DNA of 64,000 bases from Chitinophaga alhagiae. GTDB lineage: Bacteria > Bacteroidota > Bacteroidia > Chitinophagales > Chitinophagaceae. The stretch lies in the NCBI RefSeq assembly GCF_003568665.1, contig NZ_QXMH01000001.1, positions 1,550,001 through 1,614,000 on the forward strand, written 5' to 3'. This document shows positions 42,474 to 51,605 of the stretch, piece after piece. The translations under genes were made by a program, and so were the position numbers. Under the pieces are notes generated by a model. It did no database searches, was not told where the DNA came from, and was given only the letters and a program-made list of their open reading frames with translations. Every line of letters starts with the position of its first letter. Within the stretch, counting starts at the first letter, position 1.

Positions 42474-45041
42474 ATGATCGACCTGTCCTACGATTTCATT
42501 AACACCTTACAGTCCGAGGTGCTCAGGCAATTTGGTGTTGACAATCTTCAACCGAATCAATGTAAGCTGCTTGCCCAGGCCATTCTTAACCACACTGGCA
42601 AACTTGTTAGTGAAACCACATTAAAGCGGGTATTTGGCTTTGCGGTTACCCAGCACAGTTTTTCGCGCTACACCCTGAACACACTGGCACAGTATTGCCG
42701 GTACAAAGACTGGGACGACTTCCAGGCCCATTATTACAAAAAAGCGTTCCGCCCGCGGCAACAGGCAGACCTTTCCCGGTGGGGAGAGGTGAAAAAGAAA
42801 GCCAATGCAGTGTCCCAGTACACCATGCTCACCCTTAAAAACCGCAGCGGTATCCCTTTTGACCATACCGCCCCGCGTCAATACTGCCTTTCCCACATTG
42901 ACCGTTTCCTGGAAAGCCAGTATGCCGCCACTGTATTTATTGCGCCCGCTGGCTGGGGCAAATCACTGGCCCTTGTACATGCGGCGGAACATTACTGGTT
43001 TGGTAAAAATGCCGTTCACCCGCAGGATGTTTGCTGGTTCATTAACGCGCATGCCGCCGGCAGCCTGCTGCTGAAAGGGTTCTCCCTGTCTTCCTGGCTG
43101 GACAACCAGCTTAACCTCGGCAACGGAGATAATTTCAGGGAATACTTCAGTGCCCACCCGGAAGAAAAAAGCGGGCGCCTTGTATTGATCATAGATGGGT
43201 TTGACGAAATTGCCATGGGAGGAGACAAGTTGAAGCTGCTGTACAACAAGCTGGAAGACTTTGTATATTCTAATGATCAGCATCCCTGGATAAAAGTGAT
43301 CCTCTCCATCCGCTCCAGCACCTGGAGCGAGGTGTTCCAGCAATCCCAACAGTCGCCCGCGTTCCGGCGGTTCTGGTTCCTGGGCGCGGAAATGGACGAA
43401 GACACCAGCACCAATATTCCCATGCTGACGGAGCAGGAAGCGAAAAGCGTATTGTATAACGCCGATTTTGAGCCGGAAACCGTACGCCTTTTTTCAGACA
43501 GCTTCCTGCAAAAACTGCGGCATCCGTATTACCTCCAGCTTTTCACCCAGTTGAACAGCGCGGGTGGGCAAACATTCATAGATGAAAACCTGAGCCTTTT
43601 CGAGATCATTTCGCACTTTATACAAAACCGGCTGTTCAGCTCTCCCAACAATGCCTTTAAAGTAAGCATCATTGAAAAGCTGCTGCAACTGCTGGATATG
43701 GGCAGAGCGGGCCTGTACGCAGACAAAGCCGCCTTGCTGAAACAAAACCCCGAATTGTTCCCCGCCTATCGCGAGCTACTGGCTGACAATATACTGGTGG
43801 AGGAAAACCTCAGCCAGGAGATCATGTTCAATGTAAAAGTGCGCTTTGCCCACAACTTCCTGCTGGAATATTTTACCGCCATGCACTACATACAGGCACA
43901 CGGGCAGCAGGTCAATAACGAACTGCTTTCCAGCGTGCTGGGAGACTTTCCCCAGTCACCTTTCCGCATGTATGTGTTCAAGTGGCTGCTACGTTACGCC
44001 ATCACGCATGAGCAAACGGCGGGTATACAAAGCGTTTTCACCCTCCCGCTGGCCACGCCGGAAAAAGCGCACCTCCTCGAGTACCTGGTGCTGCACTACC
44101 AGCAAGAAGGCAACCCCCGGTTTGCACAAGTGTTTCCCGCAGGCTACTTCAAAAAAAACCCGATCAGCACTTTTATCAGCGACGATTTTGTACACTTCAA
44201 AAAGCGGAAACTGCTGCAGGCGCTGTTGAGCCTGGCGGAGTCTTCTGAAGACAAGCTGAAGATCCGCTCCAACCTTTATATTATTGCGCTGATGCAACTG
44301 GACGCGGAGCAGTGCGAAATTGAGCTGTCCAACATCCGCAAAATATGTACGGCAGATGAGGCCGTCCGGGATATGCGGGTAACCCCCTATGAGGCGTATT
44401 ATTTCATTTACGAATACCTGAAGTTTGGCGTAACGGACGAGGCCGCCAAAGAAAAGATCTATCACTTTGCCTTATGCTGGAGCTTTCCGCAACAGAAAAC
44501 CATTTCCGTGGCGGATGAGGCCGTATTCCGTGCTATCAGCTTCATCTTTTTGCTGCTGGGAGACCATCAGCACCTGGTAGATTTTACGCAGCGGCTGTTT
44601 AAAGAACACCGCTCTTTCCTCTTTAACCGAACGGACCCCTTCCGCCTGATGATGCTTTGCTGGAAAGCACAGGCGCACCTGGCACTGAATGATATCAACA
44701 CCGCCAAACGCATCAACCGGCATGTAGACATCGTATTAAAACACTTTTCTACCGATTTCTTCAATGGCCGGCACCTGGAAACTCTGCAAAAAATAATTGC
44801 CGCAGATATCTATGCCCGGGAAAATGAGTACAACAAGGCCGTAAGAGCGGGAGAATATGCCATGGAAACCGCGCTGAAGCTCGATTTCAAAATTTTTGTG
44901 CTCCTGAACTTCGGTGTGCTGAACCGCATTTACCATCACCTGCAAATGGACAAGCAGCGGAAAGAAGCGCAGCAGAAAATTGAGATGATCCGTGACAGCA
45001 CTACGTTTGCCCAGGCCTTACCTAACCTGATGCACCTGTAA
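42474..45041 (+). CDS. NACHT-like STAND NTPase with helical C-terminal repeats
   Basis: The first ~90 residues of this 855-residue cytoplasmic protein contain VSETTLKRVFGFAVTQHSFS and YTLNTLAQYCRYKDWDDFQ, a helical domain that recurs at the N-terminus of Bacteroidota regulatory proteins. The NTPase has Walker A APAGWGKS (157-164), a NACHT-like Walker B LVLIIDGFDE (236-245) and a sensor-like VILSIRSSTW. The remainder is alpha-helical, with TPR-like units near 700-855. STAND proteins act as ligand-triggered switches in regulation or phage defence; no effector domain is recognised. Function is open. Confidence 0.75.
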   Translation: MIDLSYDFINTLQSEVLRQFGVDNLQPNQCKLLAQAILNHTGKLVSETTLKRVFGFAVTQHSFSRYTLNTLAQYCRYKDWDDFQAHYYKKAFRPRQQADLSRWGEVKKKANAVSQYTMLTLKNRSGIPFDHTAPRQYCLSHIDRFLESQYAATVFIAPAGWGKSLALVHAAEHYWFGKNAVHPQDVCWFINAHAAGSLLLKGFSLSSWLDNQLNLGNGDNFREYFSAHPEEKSGRLVLIIDGFDEIAMGGDKLKLLYNKLEDFVYSNDQHPWIKVILSIRSSTWSEVFQQSQQSPAFRRFWFLGAEMDEDTSTNIPMLTEQEAKSVLYNADFEPETVRLFSDSFLQKLRHPYYLQLFTQLNSAGGQTFIDENLSLFEIISHFIQNRLFSSPNNAFKVSIIEKLLQLLDMGRAGLYADKAALLKQNPELFPAYRELLADNILVEENLSQEIMFNVKVRFAHNFLLEYFTAMHYIQAHGQQVNNELLSSVLGDFPQSPFRMYVFKWLLRYAITHEQTAGIQSVFTLPLATPEKAHLLEYLVLHYQQEGNPRFAQVFPAGYFKKNPISTFISDDFVHFKKRKLLQALLSLAESSEDKLKIRSNLYIIALMQLDAEQCEIELSNIRKICTADEAVRDMRVTPYEAYYFIYEYLKFGVTDEAAKEKIYHFALCWSFPQQKTISVADEAVFRAISFIFLLLGDHQHLVDFTQRLFKEHRSFLFNRTDPFRLMMLCWKAQAHLALNDINTAKRINRHVDIVLKHFSTDFFNGRHLETLQKIIAADIYARENEYNKAVRAGEYAMETALKLDFKIFVLLNFGVLNRIYHHLQMDKQRKEAQQKIEMIRDSTTFAQALPNLMHL

Positions 45042-45078
45042 AGGCCTCCTTTAACGGTTCCTTTGCATATAATTGGCA

Positions 45079-45103
45079 TAATTTTGCGGTATTCATTACC
45101 GCA
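45079..45103 (+). promoter_or_regulatory. -7 element and start-codon hairpin of the transglutaminase-like gene
   Basis: TAATTTTG (45079-45086) matches TAnnTTTG. Overlapping it, TGCGGTA (45085-45091) and TACCGCA (45097-45103) form a 7-bp stem around TTCAT, and the first base of the start ATG is in the stem. Confidence 0.4.
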
Positions 45104-46011
45104 TGCCCATAGACCAGAGCAAATACACCACTTTTCAGCAGTTTTTGCTGAACCTGTTGAGCCTGTTGACCATACTGCCCCTTGCGCCGTATATCAACAG
45201 GTTCATGCCAATTGTGCAGCTCGGGCAATGGCATATTGACCTGTTCCTGTCAATACTCATCGCTTTCCTGTTCACCCGCCTGCTGCTGTGGGTTTTCAAA
45301 CCGCTGATCATACCGGCTTTTGTACTGGTGTTCGGTATACTGGTGTTTAACTCCTTTACCGGCCGCTATTCTTTTACCAACGTGCTGAATGATTACCAGG
45401 GCATGGTACAGGGCAACTGGGGCACACGGGATAACAAGCAACTGGACATTCTCAGCCTTTACCCGCGCAAGGTGGAAAGTTATGTAGACAAAACGGTACG
45501 CGGCATCCGGGAAAAAACGAATTACCAGGACTCTACCGTCCGTAATTTTGCCGTTACCCACTCCCTGGCCTACTTCGACGAGTACTGGCCCAAATACGGC
45601 AAAATTGTACGGTACCTATCGCTTTTTAAATACATTAGAGAAAATTTTAAATATGTAAATGACAGCCAGCGGGACGAGTATTTTGCCACGCCCATGGAAA
45701 CCATTAAAAACGGCCTTGGCGGGGATTGTGACGATCATTCCATACTCATGGCCTCCTGCCTGCAGGCTATTGGCGCCAGAACGCGCATAGTGCTCATCAG
45801 GGGGCATGCATACCCCGAGCTGTATTGCGGCAACGAAGAGGATTTTGAGACCCTGAAGCAGGCTATTGCGCTTTTATTCAACAATCCGCCTGTTAAGGAG
45901 TTATATTATCATGAAATGAAGGGCGAATACTGGATCAACCTGGATTATTCCGCCAGGCACCCCGGTGGCCGGTACCTGAATGACAAAGTGTATGCCCTGA
46001 TAGAATTGTAG
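45103..46011 (+). CDS. Membrane protein with a transglutaminase-like domain
   Basis: This 302-residue protein has three N-terminal hydrophobic segments (about 14-30, 45-64 and 66-86). A transglutaminase-like cysteine-peptidase fold follows, with the triad in GGDCDDHSILMASC (Cys), RGHAYPELY (His) and WINLDYSARHPGG (Asp). Such domains in bacteria cleave or crosslink peptides, often in the envelope. The triad is intact, so activity is plausible; the substrate is unknown. It is followed 26 bp later by dps. Confidence 0.85.
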   Translation: MPIDQSKYTTFQQFLLNLLSLLTILPLAPYINRFMPIVQLGQWHIDLFLSILIAFLFTRLLLWVFKPLIIPAFVLVFGILVFNSFTGRYSFTNVLNDYQGMVQGNWGTRDNKQLDILSLYPRKVESYVDKTVRGIREKTNYQDSTVRNFAVTHSLAYFDEYWPKYGKIVRYLSLFKYIRENFKYVNDSQRDEYFATPMETIKNGLGGDCDDHSILMASCLQAIGARTRIVLIRGHAYPELYCGNEEDFETLKQAIALLFNNPPVKELYYHEMKGEYWINLDYSARHPGGRYLNDKVYALIEL

Positions 46012-46037
46012 ATTTTTTACTCAAAAACATTATAACC

Positions 46038-46511
46038 ATGAAAGTAAACATTGGTATACCCGACAAACATTTGCAGGCAGTAGCGAACAAATTACAGGTA
46101 TTGCTGGCAGACGAGCATGTGCTGTACACAAAAACAAGGAATTTCCACTGGAATGTAGTTGGGGACAACTTTTCGGAAATGCACCTTTTCTACGAAAAAC
46201 AATATGGCGAGCTGGCGGAAATTATTGACGAGATAGCGGAGCGCATCCGCATGATTGGCCACTATAGCACGGGCCGTATGGGTGACTTCCTGAAACTGAC
46301 CAACCTGCTGGAACAGGAGTACACCAACAAACAGACGGAGCAGATCAAATACCTGCTGGACGATCATGAGACCATTATCCGCTTCCTCCGCGAGCTGATC
46401 ACAGAATTTTCAGACAAACAAAAGGATCTCGGTACCTCCGATTTTGTGACCGGCCTGCTGCGCCAGCACGAAAAAATGGCGTGGATGCTGCGGTCATACC
46501 TGTCTAAATAA
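46038..46511 (+). CDS. dps: Dps-family ferritin-like DNA protection protein
   Basis: This 157-residue protein forms 12-mers that oxidise and store iron and shield DNA in starvation. The ferroxidase residues lie in YTKTRNFHWNVVGDNFSEMH and EKQYGELAEIIDEIAERIR, with conserved His, Asp and Glu. The length is typical. It is probably co-transcribed with the transglutaminase-like gene and ends in a hairpin terminator. Confidence 0.94.
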   Translation: MKVNIGIPDKHLQAVANKLQVLLADEHVLYTKTRNFHWNVVGDNFSEMHLFYEKQYGELAEIIDEIAERIRMIGHYSTGRMGDFLKLTNLLEQEYTNKQTEQIKYLLDDHETIIRFLRELITEFSDKQKDLGTSDFVTGLLRQHEKMAWMLRSYLSK

Positions 46512-46531
46512 ACTATTGCCCCCTGGTAAGA

Positions 46532-46562
46532 AAGGCCGATCAACATTACGTTGACCGGCCTT
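46532..46562 (+). terminator. Hairpin terminator after dps
   Basis: AAGGCCGATCAA pairs with TTGACCGGCCTT (11 of 12) around a 7-nt loop between the convergent dps and OmpA-family genes; the T content after it is moderate. Confidence 0.65.
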
Positions 46563-46588
46563 CTTGTTGTTGCCTGCCAGCAAAATTT

Positions 46589-48082
46589 TTAGTCCAGGCC
46601 CTGGTATACAATGATCTCCACCCGGCGGTTAAGCTGGCGGCCTTCCATGGTTTCATTGGAGGCAGCGGGGCGTTTTTCGCCCTCACCAGCCACATGCCGG
46701 ATGTAGTTGCCCCAGCCCTGCAGCTTTAAATACGCGGCCACGGCCAACGCCCTCCGTTTAGACAGTTCCAGGTTATAGTCTTCTTCTCCCCGGTTGTCTG
46801 TATGGCCTATCACCTGTAACTGCACCGGCTGGCCAACAGGGATTTTTTTCAGCAGCTTGTCCAGCTCCCGGTGAAGTTTGGTATTGAGCACATCGCTGTT
46901 GAAAAGGAACAGCACATCCGGCACCACCAGCGTATCAGGCCGTTGCACGGGCGGCGCTGCGGCTACTGTAGCTTCTTCCGGGGAGCGGGGCATGCAAAAT
47001 TCCAGCTCTACAAAATTGTTCCGCTCTCTGCCTTCTGCCGTAGCCGTATCATAAGCCGGCTGGGTATTGCCCCTGCTGTCTACAGTAATATCCTCAAAGC
47101 TGAAGCCTTTCATGTAAATCAGCACGTCCATCACCTTTTTGGCGTTTACTTCCCCAACTATCTTGTTGTAATTGAAAGAGCCTTCGCGGAAAGAGTGGCC
47201 GGTAATGCGCACCTTCATACCTGTGGCGGGCTCATATATCCGCACTGCAGAATCTATGCGGGCAGCGGCTTCCGGGTTCTGCGCCCGCCCGGCGGCGGTG
47301 AAAATGGTATGGTCTTTTACCCGAACGGTGATGCACTTGAGCGGGCCTTCCAGTAGGTGACGGCGCCGGGCCTCGTGGTGCTGGTAGAACCGGGAGGGAA
47401 TGCTATGGCGCCGGTGCTGGTTGTACAAACTGTCTTTTTGCCCGGCCGCGGTTACGCAGAGAGGCCCGCCGGAAACAGGCGTAATAGCAATACTATCTAT
47501 ATAATTGCAGATCTTGGCGGCAGACCAGGGCCGTTTGCGAAAGGTGCCCAGCACAAGGTGGGTGTAGTGGTCTCCCGCTATAAATTCTTTCTGAAGGGTG
47601 AATACCCGCTTTTTATTGCCTGTTGCCGCCACGCTGGCCGAGTCCAGTTGCAAGCCGGGTTGAAGGTCTGTTAACTGGCCGCCTGTTTCCCGGAAGGTCC
47701 ACGTGGTGTCAAAGCGCAGCTCAATGGCCGGAGGCGCATCTCCATCCTGCCAGCCTACCAGGGTAACCCGGTAGCTACGCCCTTTTTCCAGTGGGCAGAG
47801 CAGGCGGGTTTGGGCATAATTACGCAGCGCGTCCTGCGAGCGGTGTACCAGCCTCACCAGGTTGTTGCCGGCCCCGCCGCTATATTGGTGGAACATGTAA
47901 TCCAGCTTGGCGCTTTCCGGAGATACGCTTTCCCAGGCGGCAGGGGCGCAGGGAGCGTTGAACTCCGTACAGATGTTCACATCCTCAAAGCTGGGATTGG
48001 CCACCAGGTTTTGGGCTTGCACTTGCCACCATGGCGGCAAAACCAATAAAAAAAACAATATATGCCTGTACGTTAGGAACAT
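46589..48082 (-). CDS. OmpA-family outer-membrane protein with N-terminal carbohydrate-binding-like domain
   Basis: This 497-residue protein has a signal peptide (ILFFLLVLPPWWQVQAQ). A beta-rich region begins NLVANPSFEDVNICTEF, resembling carbohydrate-binding modules, and spans about 24-210. A middle segment (about 245-360, with ARIDSAVRIYEPATGMKVRI and VNAKKVMDVLIYMKG) looks like a degenerate OmpA domain. The C-terminal OmpA domain (about 385-497, VIGHTDNRGEEDYNLELSKR, GRQLNRRVEI) is complete and should bind peptidoglycan. A long inverted repeat lies 56 bp upstream. Confidence 0.87.
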   Translation of the reverse strand: MFLTYRHILFFLLVLPPWWQVQAQNLVANPSFEDVNICTEFNAPCAPAAWESVSPESAKLDYMFHQYSGGAGNNLVRLVHRSQDALRNYAQTRLLCPLEKGRSYRVTLVGWQDGDAPPAIELRFDTTWTFRETGGQLTDLQPGLQLDSASVAATGNKKRVFTLQKEFIAGDHYTHLVLGTFRKRPWSAAKICNYIDSIAITPVSGGPLCVTAAGQKDSLYNQHRRHSIPSRFYQHHEARRRHLLEGPLKCITVRVKDHTIFTAAGRAQNPEAAARIDSAVRIYEPATGMKVRITGHSFREGSFNYNKIVGEVNAKKVMDVLIYMKGFSFEDITVDSRGNTQPAYDTATAEGRERNNFVELEFCMPRSPEEATVAAAPPVQRPDTLVVPDVLFLFNSDVLNTKLHRELDKLLKKIPVGQPVQLQVIGHTDNRGEEDYNLELSKRRALAVAAYLKLQGWGNYIRHVAGEGEKRPAASNETMEGRQLNRRVEIIVYQGLD

Positions 48083-48138
48083 AGGATGCCGGATGCCGTT
48101 TCTATAACAGAAATAACTGAAAATTATTATGTTTTACG

Positions 48139-48168
48139 GTTGCATTAACACAAATGTGTTAATGCAAC
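48139..48168. promoter_or_regulatory. 30-bp inverted repeat (14-bp perfect arms) upstream of the OmpA-family gene
   Basis: GTTGCATTAACACA and TGTGTTAATGCAAC are exact complements separated by AA. No T run follows on either strand, so it is a better candidate for an operator than for a terminator. It lies between the OmpA-family gene (minus) and the decayed SDR gene (plus). Confidence 0.55.
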
Positions 48169-48246
48169 ACAACCCTTCCCCGCTGCCCGCTGTTAATAAT
48201 AATGTGTTCCCATACCCCAGCTATTATTCATACTAAAAAAAGATAT

Positions 48247-48448
48247 ATGAAAGAACCGTTATTTACCGGGAAAGTAGCCCTGGTAACCGGTGCCGGCTCC
48301 GGCATTGGTGAGGCTACCGCGCTGTTGTATGCCGCACACGGCGCCAAAGTGATCGTGTCTGACGTGAACGAAGAAGGCGGCAATGCTACGGTGGAGGCCA
48401 TCCGGCGCATATTATCCGGTAGATGGCGGATACCTGGCGCCCCGAGAG
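48247..48448 (+). pseudogene. Short-chain dehydrogenase (SDR) remnant with large internal deletion
   Basis: The first ~53 codons encode an intact SDR N-terminus: FTGKVALVTGAGSGIGEATA with the TGxxxGxG cofactor loop, then GAKVIVSDVNEEGG. Near 48404 the reading breaks and the characteristic SDR C-terminal end, YYPVDGGYLA, continues in another frame (48410-48439). Normal SDRs are about 250 residues; the middle with the catalytic Ser-Tyr-Lys is missing. The original terminator is still present at 48469. This is a deletion-derived, inactive gene. Confidence 0.8.
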
Positions 48449-48468
48449 TATATGCTTGCCATGAGGGG

Positions 48469-48493
48469 ACCGGCCGAAAAGGCCGGTTTTTTT
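48469..48493 (+). terminator. Terminator of the decayed SDR gene
   Basis: ACCGGCC and GGCCGGT pair around GAAAA, followed by seven T. It is intact although the gene is not. Confidence 0.8.
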
Positions 48494-48932
48494 ATGCTGG
48501 ATGCGGGCACATACGTTTCATCCCTTCCTGCCGGCATTTCATCCATTTCACAGGAAAAGACCCCGAGGCGGCCGCCCAAACGCTGGCCTGGTTTTCAGAC
48601 ATGCCGCGCTACCACTTGTACGTGTGCAATACGGAATGCTGATCGAGCAGCGGCTCATCAAAAAATAATAGTACCCTCACCACAATATGCCGGGAAAGGA
48701 TACTTTTCCCGCGCAGGTTTTTCTTCCTTTTGCCGTCTTACTAAATAACAGCCCCCATGCCCTGGACGCCTCCTGTTGCGGCCGTGGATGGTTAATGCCC
48801 GTTAAACAGGGCATATGCGGCATGTCCCTACCATTTATCCTGTTTATCATGCATATGTGTAAATAATACAATTAGGAAAGAGCAGGGTATTAATTTACGG
48901 CCATCAACCATCAACCTAGAAGTATTTTTTAG
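48494..48932. other. Gene-free interval between the SDR remnant and the receptor gene
   Basis: Open frames here are short and unlike known proteins; part may be further decayed coding DNA. It must include the promoter of the receptor gene at 48933, but no TAnnTTTG match stands out. Confidence 0.4.
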
Positions 48933-51605
48933 ATGAATATTAAGTTAATCAGCAGCATACCCTCACTTATGGGTGTATGCCTGCTGGGATGTATGTTGTC
49001 TATAAACAAAGCCAGGGCGCAGCAAACCCCATCCAATAAGGATACGGAAACAGGCACAGTAAGCGGGAGAGTGATGCAAGCTACCAATAAAGAGCCTATC
49101 CCGTTTGCTACCGTTGCTTTGCTGAACGAAGACGATTCTACCATTGTTACCGGTGTAGCCGCTGACGAGCGGGGAGCCTTTGTGCTCAAACCCGTGCCTT
49201 ACGGCAGCTACCTGCTGCGGATAGGCACCATGGGCTATACCCCTGTTTTCCTGAAAGTAAAGCCCAATGCGGAAAGGTCGCTGTGGGAAATGGGCAATAT
49301 ACTCATGGAAACCGGCGCCCGCGCTCTCAAGGAAGTGAACGTAGTGGGCCAGAAGCAGATGTTCACCATGAACAAAGACAGCATTGTTTTCATGCCTGAT
49401 GAAAATTTCCTGCCCGGGGGTACCGGCATGGAGCTGCTGGAATACGTGCCCGGGGTGACTATAGATGCCAACAATAATATTACCATGGAGGGAAAGGACA
49501 AGGTAAAATTTTATGTGGATGATAAACCCATAGCCCTCACCGGTATGGATGCCAACAGCTACCTGAACAACCTGCCCTCTTTTATGATAGAAAGAATTGA
49601 AGTGCTGAAAGCACCGCCCGATGCGGTGGAGCGGGAACAAGCGCTGGTGGAGGGCCGCACCAACATCCGGTACATCAACATCATTACGCGTAAAATACAG
49701 TTCCGCGGCTACTCTGCGGCCTTTACGGCAGGCATGGACAGCCGCCGCAACCTCAACGCCAAAATGCGGTACAACCTGAACCTGGCGCCTTTCCAGGTTA
49801 CCTATTTCAACAACGGGCAGTACAACTCGGACAGCAGCTACCTGAGCCGGAAAAATTTTCCCAAGGAAGCAGGAAAAGACACTACTTTCCTTGACCAGAA
49901 AAACTTCCGTACTTCCTATAACTTTGCCCATAACCTGAACGGGCGGTATGAGCTGAAGATCTCGGAGAAAGAGAAACTGCGCGGCTCTGTGACCCTGGGC
50001 TGGACGGGAGACGGCAGCAATGGTTACAATAACAGCATCAACAGCGACAAGAACCACAAGCCCACCATGCTCAAAGACCAGGAGAGTAAAAACCGCCGCA
50101 ACGGCTACCGCGCGGTAACAGACTGGTTCTATTACAAGGAATATGAGAAGCCTGACCATAAGATGGAAGCCGGCTTCAACTTCACCAAAAACAATGGCAA
50201 CGGCTACGGCAACAACGACTATTTTTACCTCTTAACAGAAGATACTTCCCTGCAAAGAACTAAGAGAAAGAACGGCAACTACAGCATGCGCGCCAACTTT
50301 CACTACCGTAAGCCACTGGAAAACGGCAAATACTATGACCTGAGCAGCAGCGTAGACCTGGCCTCCGGCACCAGCGAAAACCTGGCCCGCCGCAAGAACG
50401 TGAACGACAATGAGCTGCTTTTTTCGCCGCGCCTGTCTTCAGACTACTCCAACTTTAACCAGACCTACGCCGTAAATGCCGCCGTAGGCAAACGCAGCCG
50501 CAAGCTGGGCTATAACTTCACCGGCCGCCTCAGCTACGCGGGTGCCAAGTCTGAAGAGCTGTACGCCGGCAACCAGTTCAATAACGAAACGTACGAAGTA
50601 CGCAGTTCCATGGGCATCAACTACAGCCCCTGGAAAAACCATATGGCTAACCTGCGCTTCAACCCGGGCGTTCAGTTCTTCAACCAGCTGGCCCTGCTGG
50701 ATTCACTGCGGAGCCGGGTACCCTTCAAATACACCAATGTTTCGCCGGGTATCAACTTCCAGTATGATTACAAGCAGCAGCAGCTCACGTTCAACTTCAA
50801 CCGCAATATGGACCGGCCCACGCCAGACCAGCTGAACCCGTTTGTGAACACGGCAGACAGTTTCAACATCCGGATGGGCAACCCCAATCTGCGGCCTTCT
50901 TTCAAAAAAGACTACCGGCTGGAATACCTGGTGCAGATCAAACGTCACCAGATCAAGGCAGGTATTGAAAAAGAAGATGCGGACGATATTATTTCCCGCT
51001 ACACCAAGGTTGACTTTATTAACGACACTACAGTGGTGAACACCATCACTTACACCAACCTGGCCTCCCGCCGGGACCGGAATGCCTATATCACCATCAA
51101 TTCCCACTTTTTCAAAGCCTTGCAAAACAACCGTGGCTCGTTCAACATGAACATCAGCGGCGGGGTGCGGTATTACAACACTGTTACAGACGGGGGGGAA
51201 GAAGGGAAAGACGCGGTGAGCGAAAAGTTTGCGCATGTAGAAGGGTGGACGTCTCACCTCACCATGTGGGCCGCCTACCGCATCCGCGTGTTCTCCATTT
51301 CAGTGAACGGGCGCTACAACGGCCCGCGGTACTATGCGCAGGGCAAGCAGGAAGCGCGTTTCAACAGCGGGTTGCGGAGCCAGGTAAACCTCTTCCAGCG
51401 CAAGCTGAACGTGTCATTTACCATAGAGAACCTTTTCGGTTCCACGGTGCGTAACTCCTACGAGCTGACCAGTACCTACGAGCAAACGTCTAATGCCCGC
51501 AGGAACGTGCGTTACCTCAGCCTGAACGTTACGTACAACATCCGCAAGTTCACCAAGCTGGGCCAGAAAGGGCCGAAAGACTTTGAAAAGGAAGAGCCGC
51601 TGTAA
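48933..51605 (+). CDS. Outer-membrane beta-barrel receptor with carboxypeptidase-regulatory and plug-like domains
   Basis: This 890-residue protein has a signal peptide (about 1-30) and a carboxypeptidase-regulatory-like domain (about 43-125, VSGRVMQATNKEPIPFATVA). A plug-like region follows (about 130-245, MELLEYVPGVTIDANNNITM, IERIEVLKAPP), then a long barrel of the TonB-receptor-like outer-membrane family (OMP_b-brl_3 type). It ends in a basic/acidic tail instead of the usual terminal aromatic residue. The ligand is unknown. Its stop codon abuts that of the convergent DUF58 gene. Confidence 0.87.
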   Translation: MNIKLISSIPSLMGVCLLGCMLSINKARAQQTPSNKDTETGTVSGRVMQATNKEPIPFATVALLNEDDSTIVTGVAADERGAFVLKPVPYGSYLLRIGTMGYTPVFLKVKPNAERSLWEMGNILMETGARALKEVNVVGQKQMFTMNKDSIVFMPDENFLPGGTGMELLEYVPGVTIDANNNITMEGKDKVKFYVDDKPIALTGMDANSYLNNLPSFMIERIEVLKAPPDAVEREQALVEGRTNIRYINIITRKIQFRGYSAAFTAGMDSRRNLNAKMRYNLNLAPFQVTYFNNGQYNSDSSYLSRKNFPKEAGKDTTFLDQKNFRTSYNFAHNLNGRYELKISEKEKLRGSVTLGWTGDGSNGYNNSINSDKNHKPTMLKDQESKNRRNGYRAVTDWFYYKEYEKPDHKMEAGFNFTKNNGNGYGNNDYFYLLTEDTSLQRTKRKNGNYSMRANFHYRKPLENGKYYDLSSSVDLASGTSENLARRKNVNDNELLFSPRLSSDYSNFNQTYAVNAAVGKRSRKLGYNFTGRLSYAGAKSEELYAGNQFNNETYEVRSSMGINYSPWKNHMANLRFNPGVQFFNQLALLDSLRSRVPFKYTNVSPGINFQYDYKQQQLTFNFNRNMDRPTPDQLNPFVNTADSFNIRMGNPNLRPSFKKDYRLEYLVQIKRHQIKAGIEKEDADDIISRYTKVDFINDTTVVNTITYTNLASRRDRNAYITINSHFFKALQNNRGSFNMNISGGVRYYNTVTDGGEEGKDAVSEKFAHVEGWTSHLTMWAAYRIRVFSISVNGRYNGPRYYAQGKQEARFNSGLRSQVNLFQRKLNVSFTIENLFGSTVRNSYELTSTYEQTSNARRNVRYLSLNVTYNIRKFTKLGQKGPKDFEKEEPL

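Noticed and set aside
48449..48748. Open frames after the SDR remnant
   Set aside because: They run through the intact terminator at 48469 and have no recognisable protein features; probably decayed or non-coding DNA.
48963..50159. 398-codon minus-strand open frame opposite the receptor gene at 48933
   Set aside because: It has no domain signature and lies within a clear signal-peptide plus barrel protein on the other strand.
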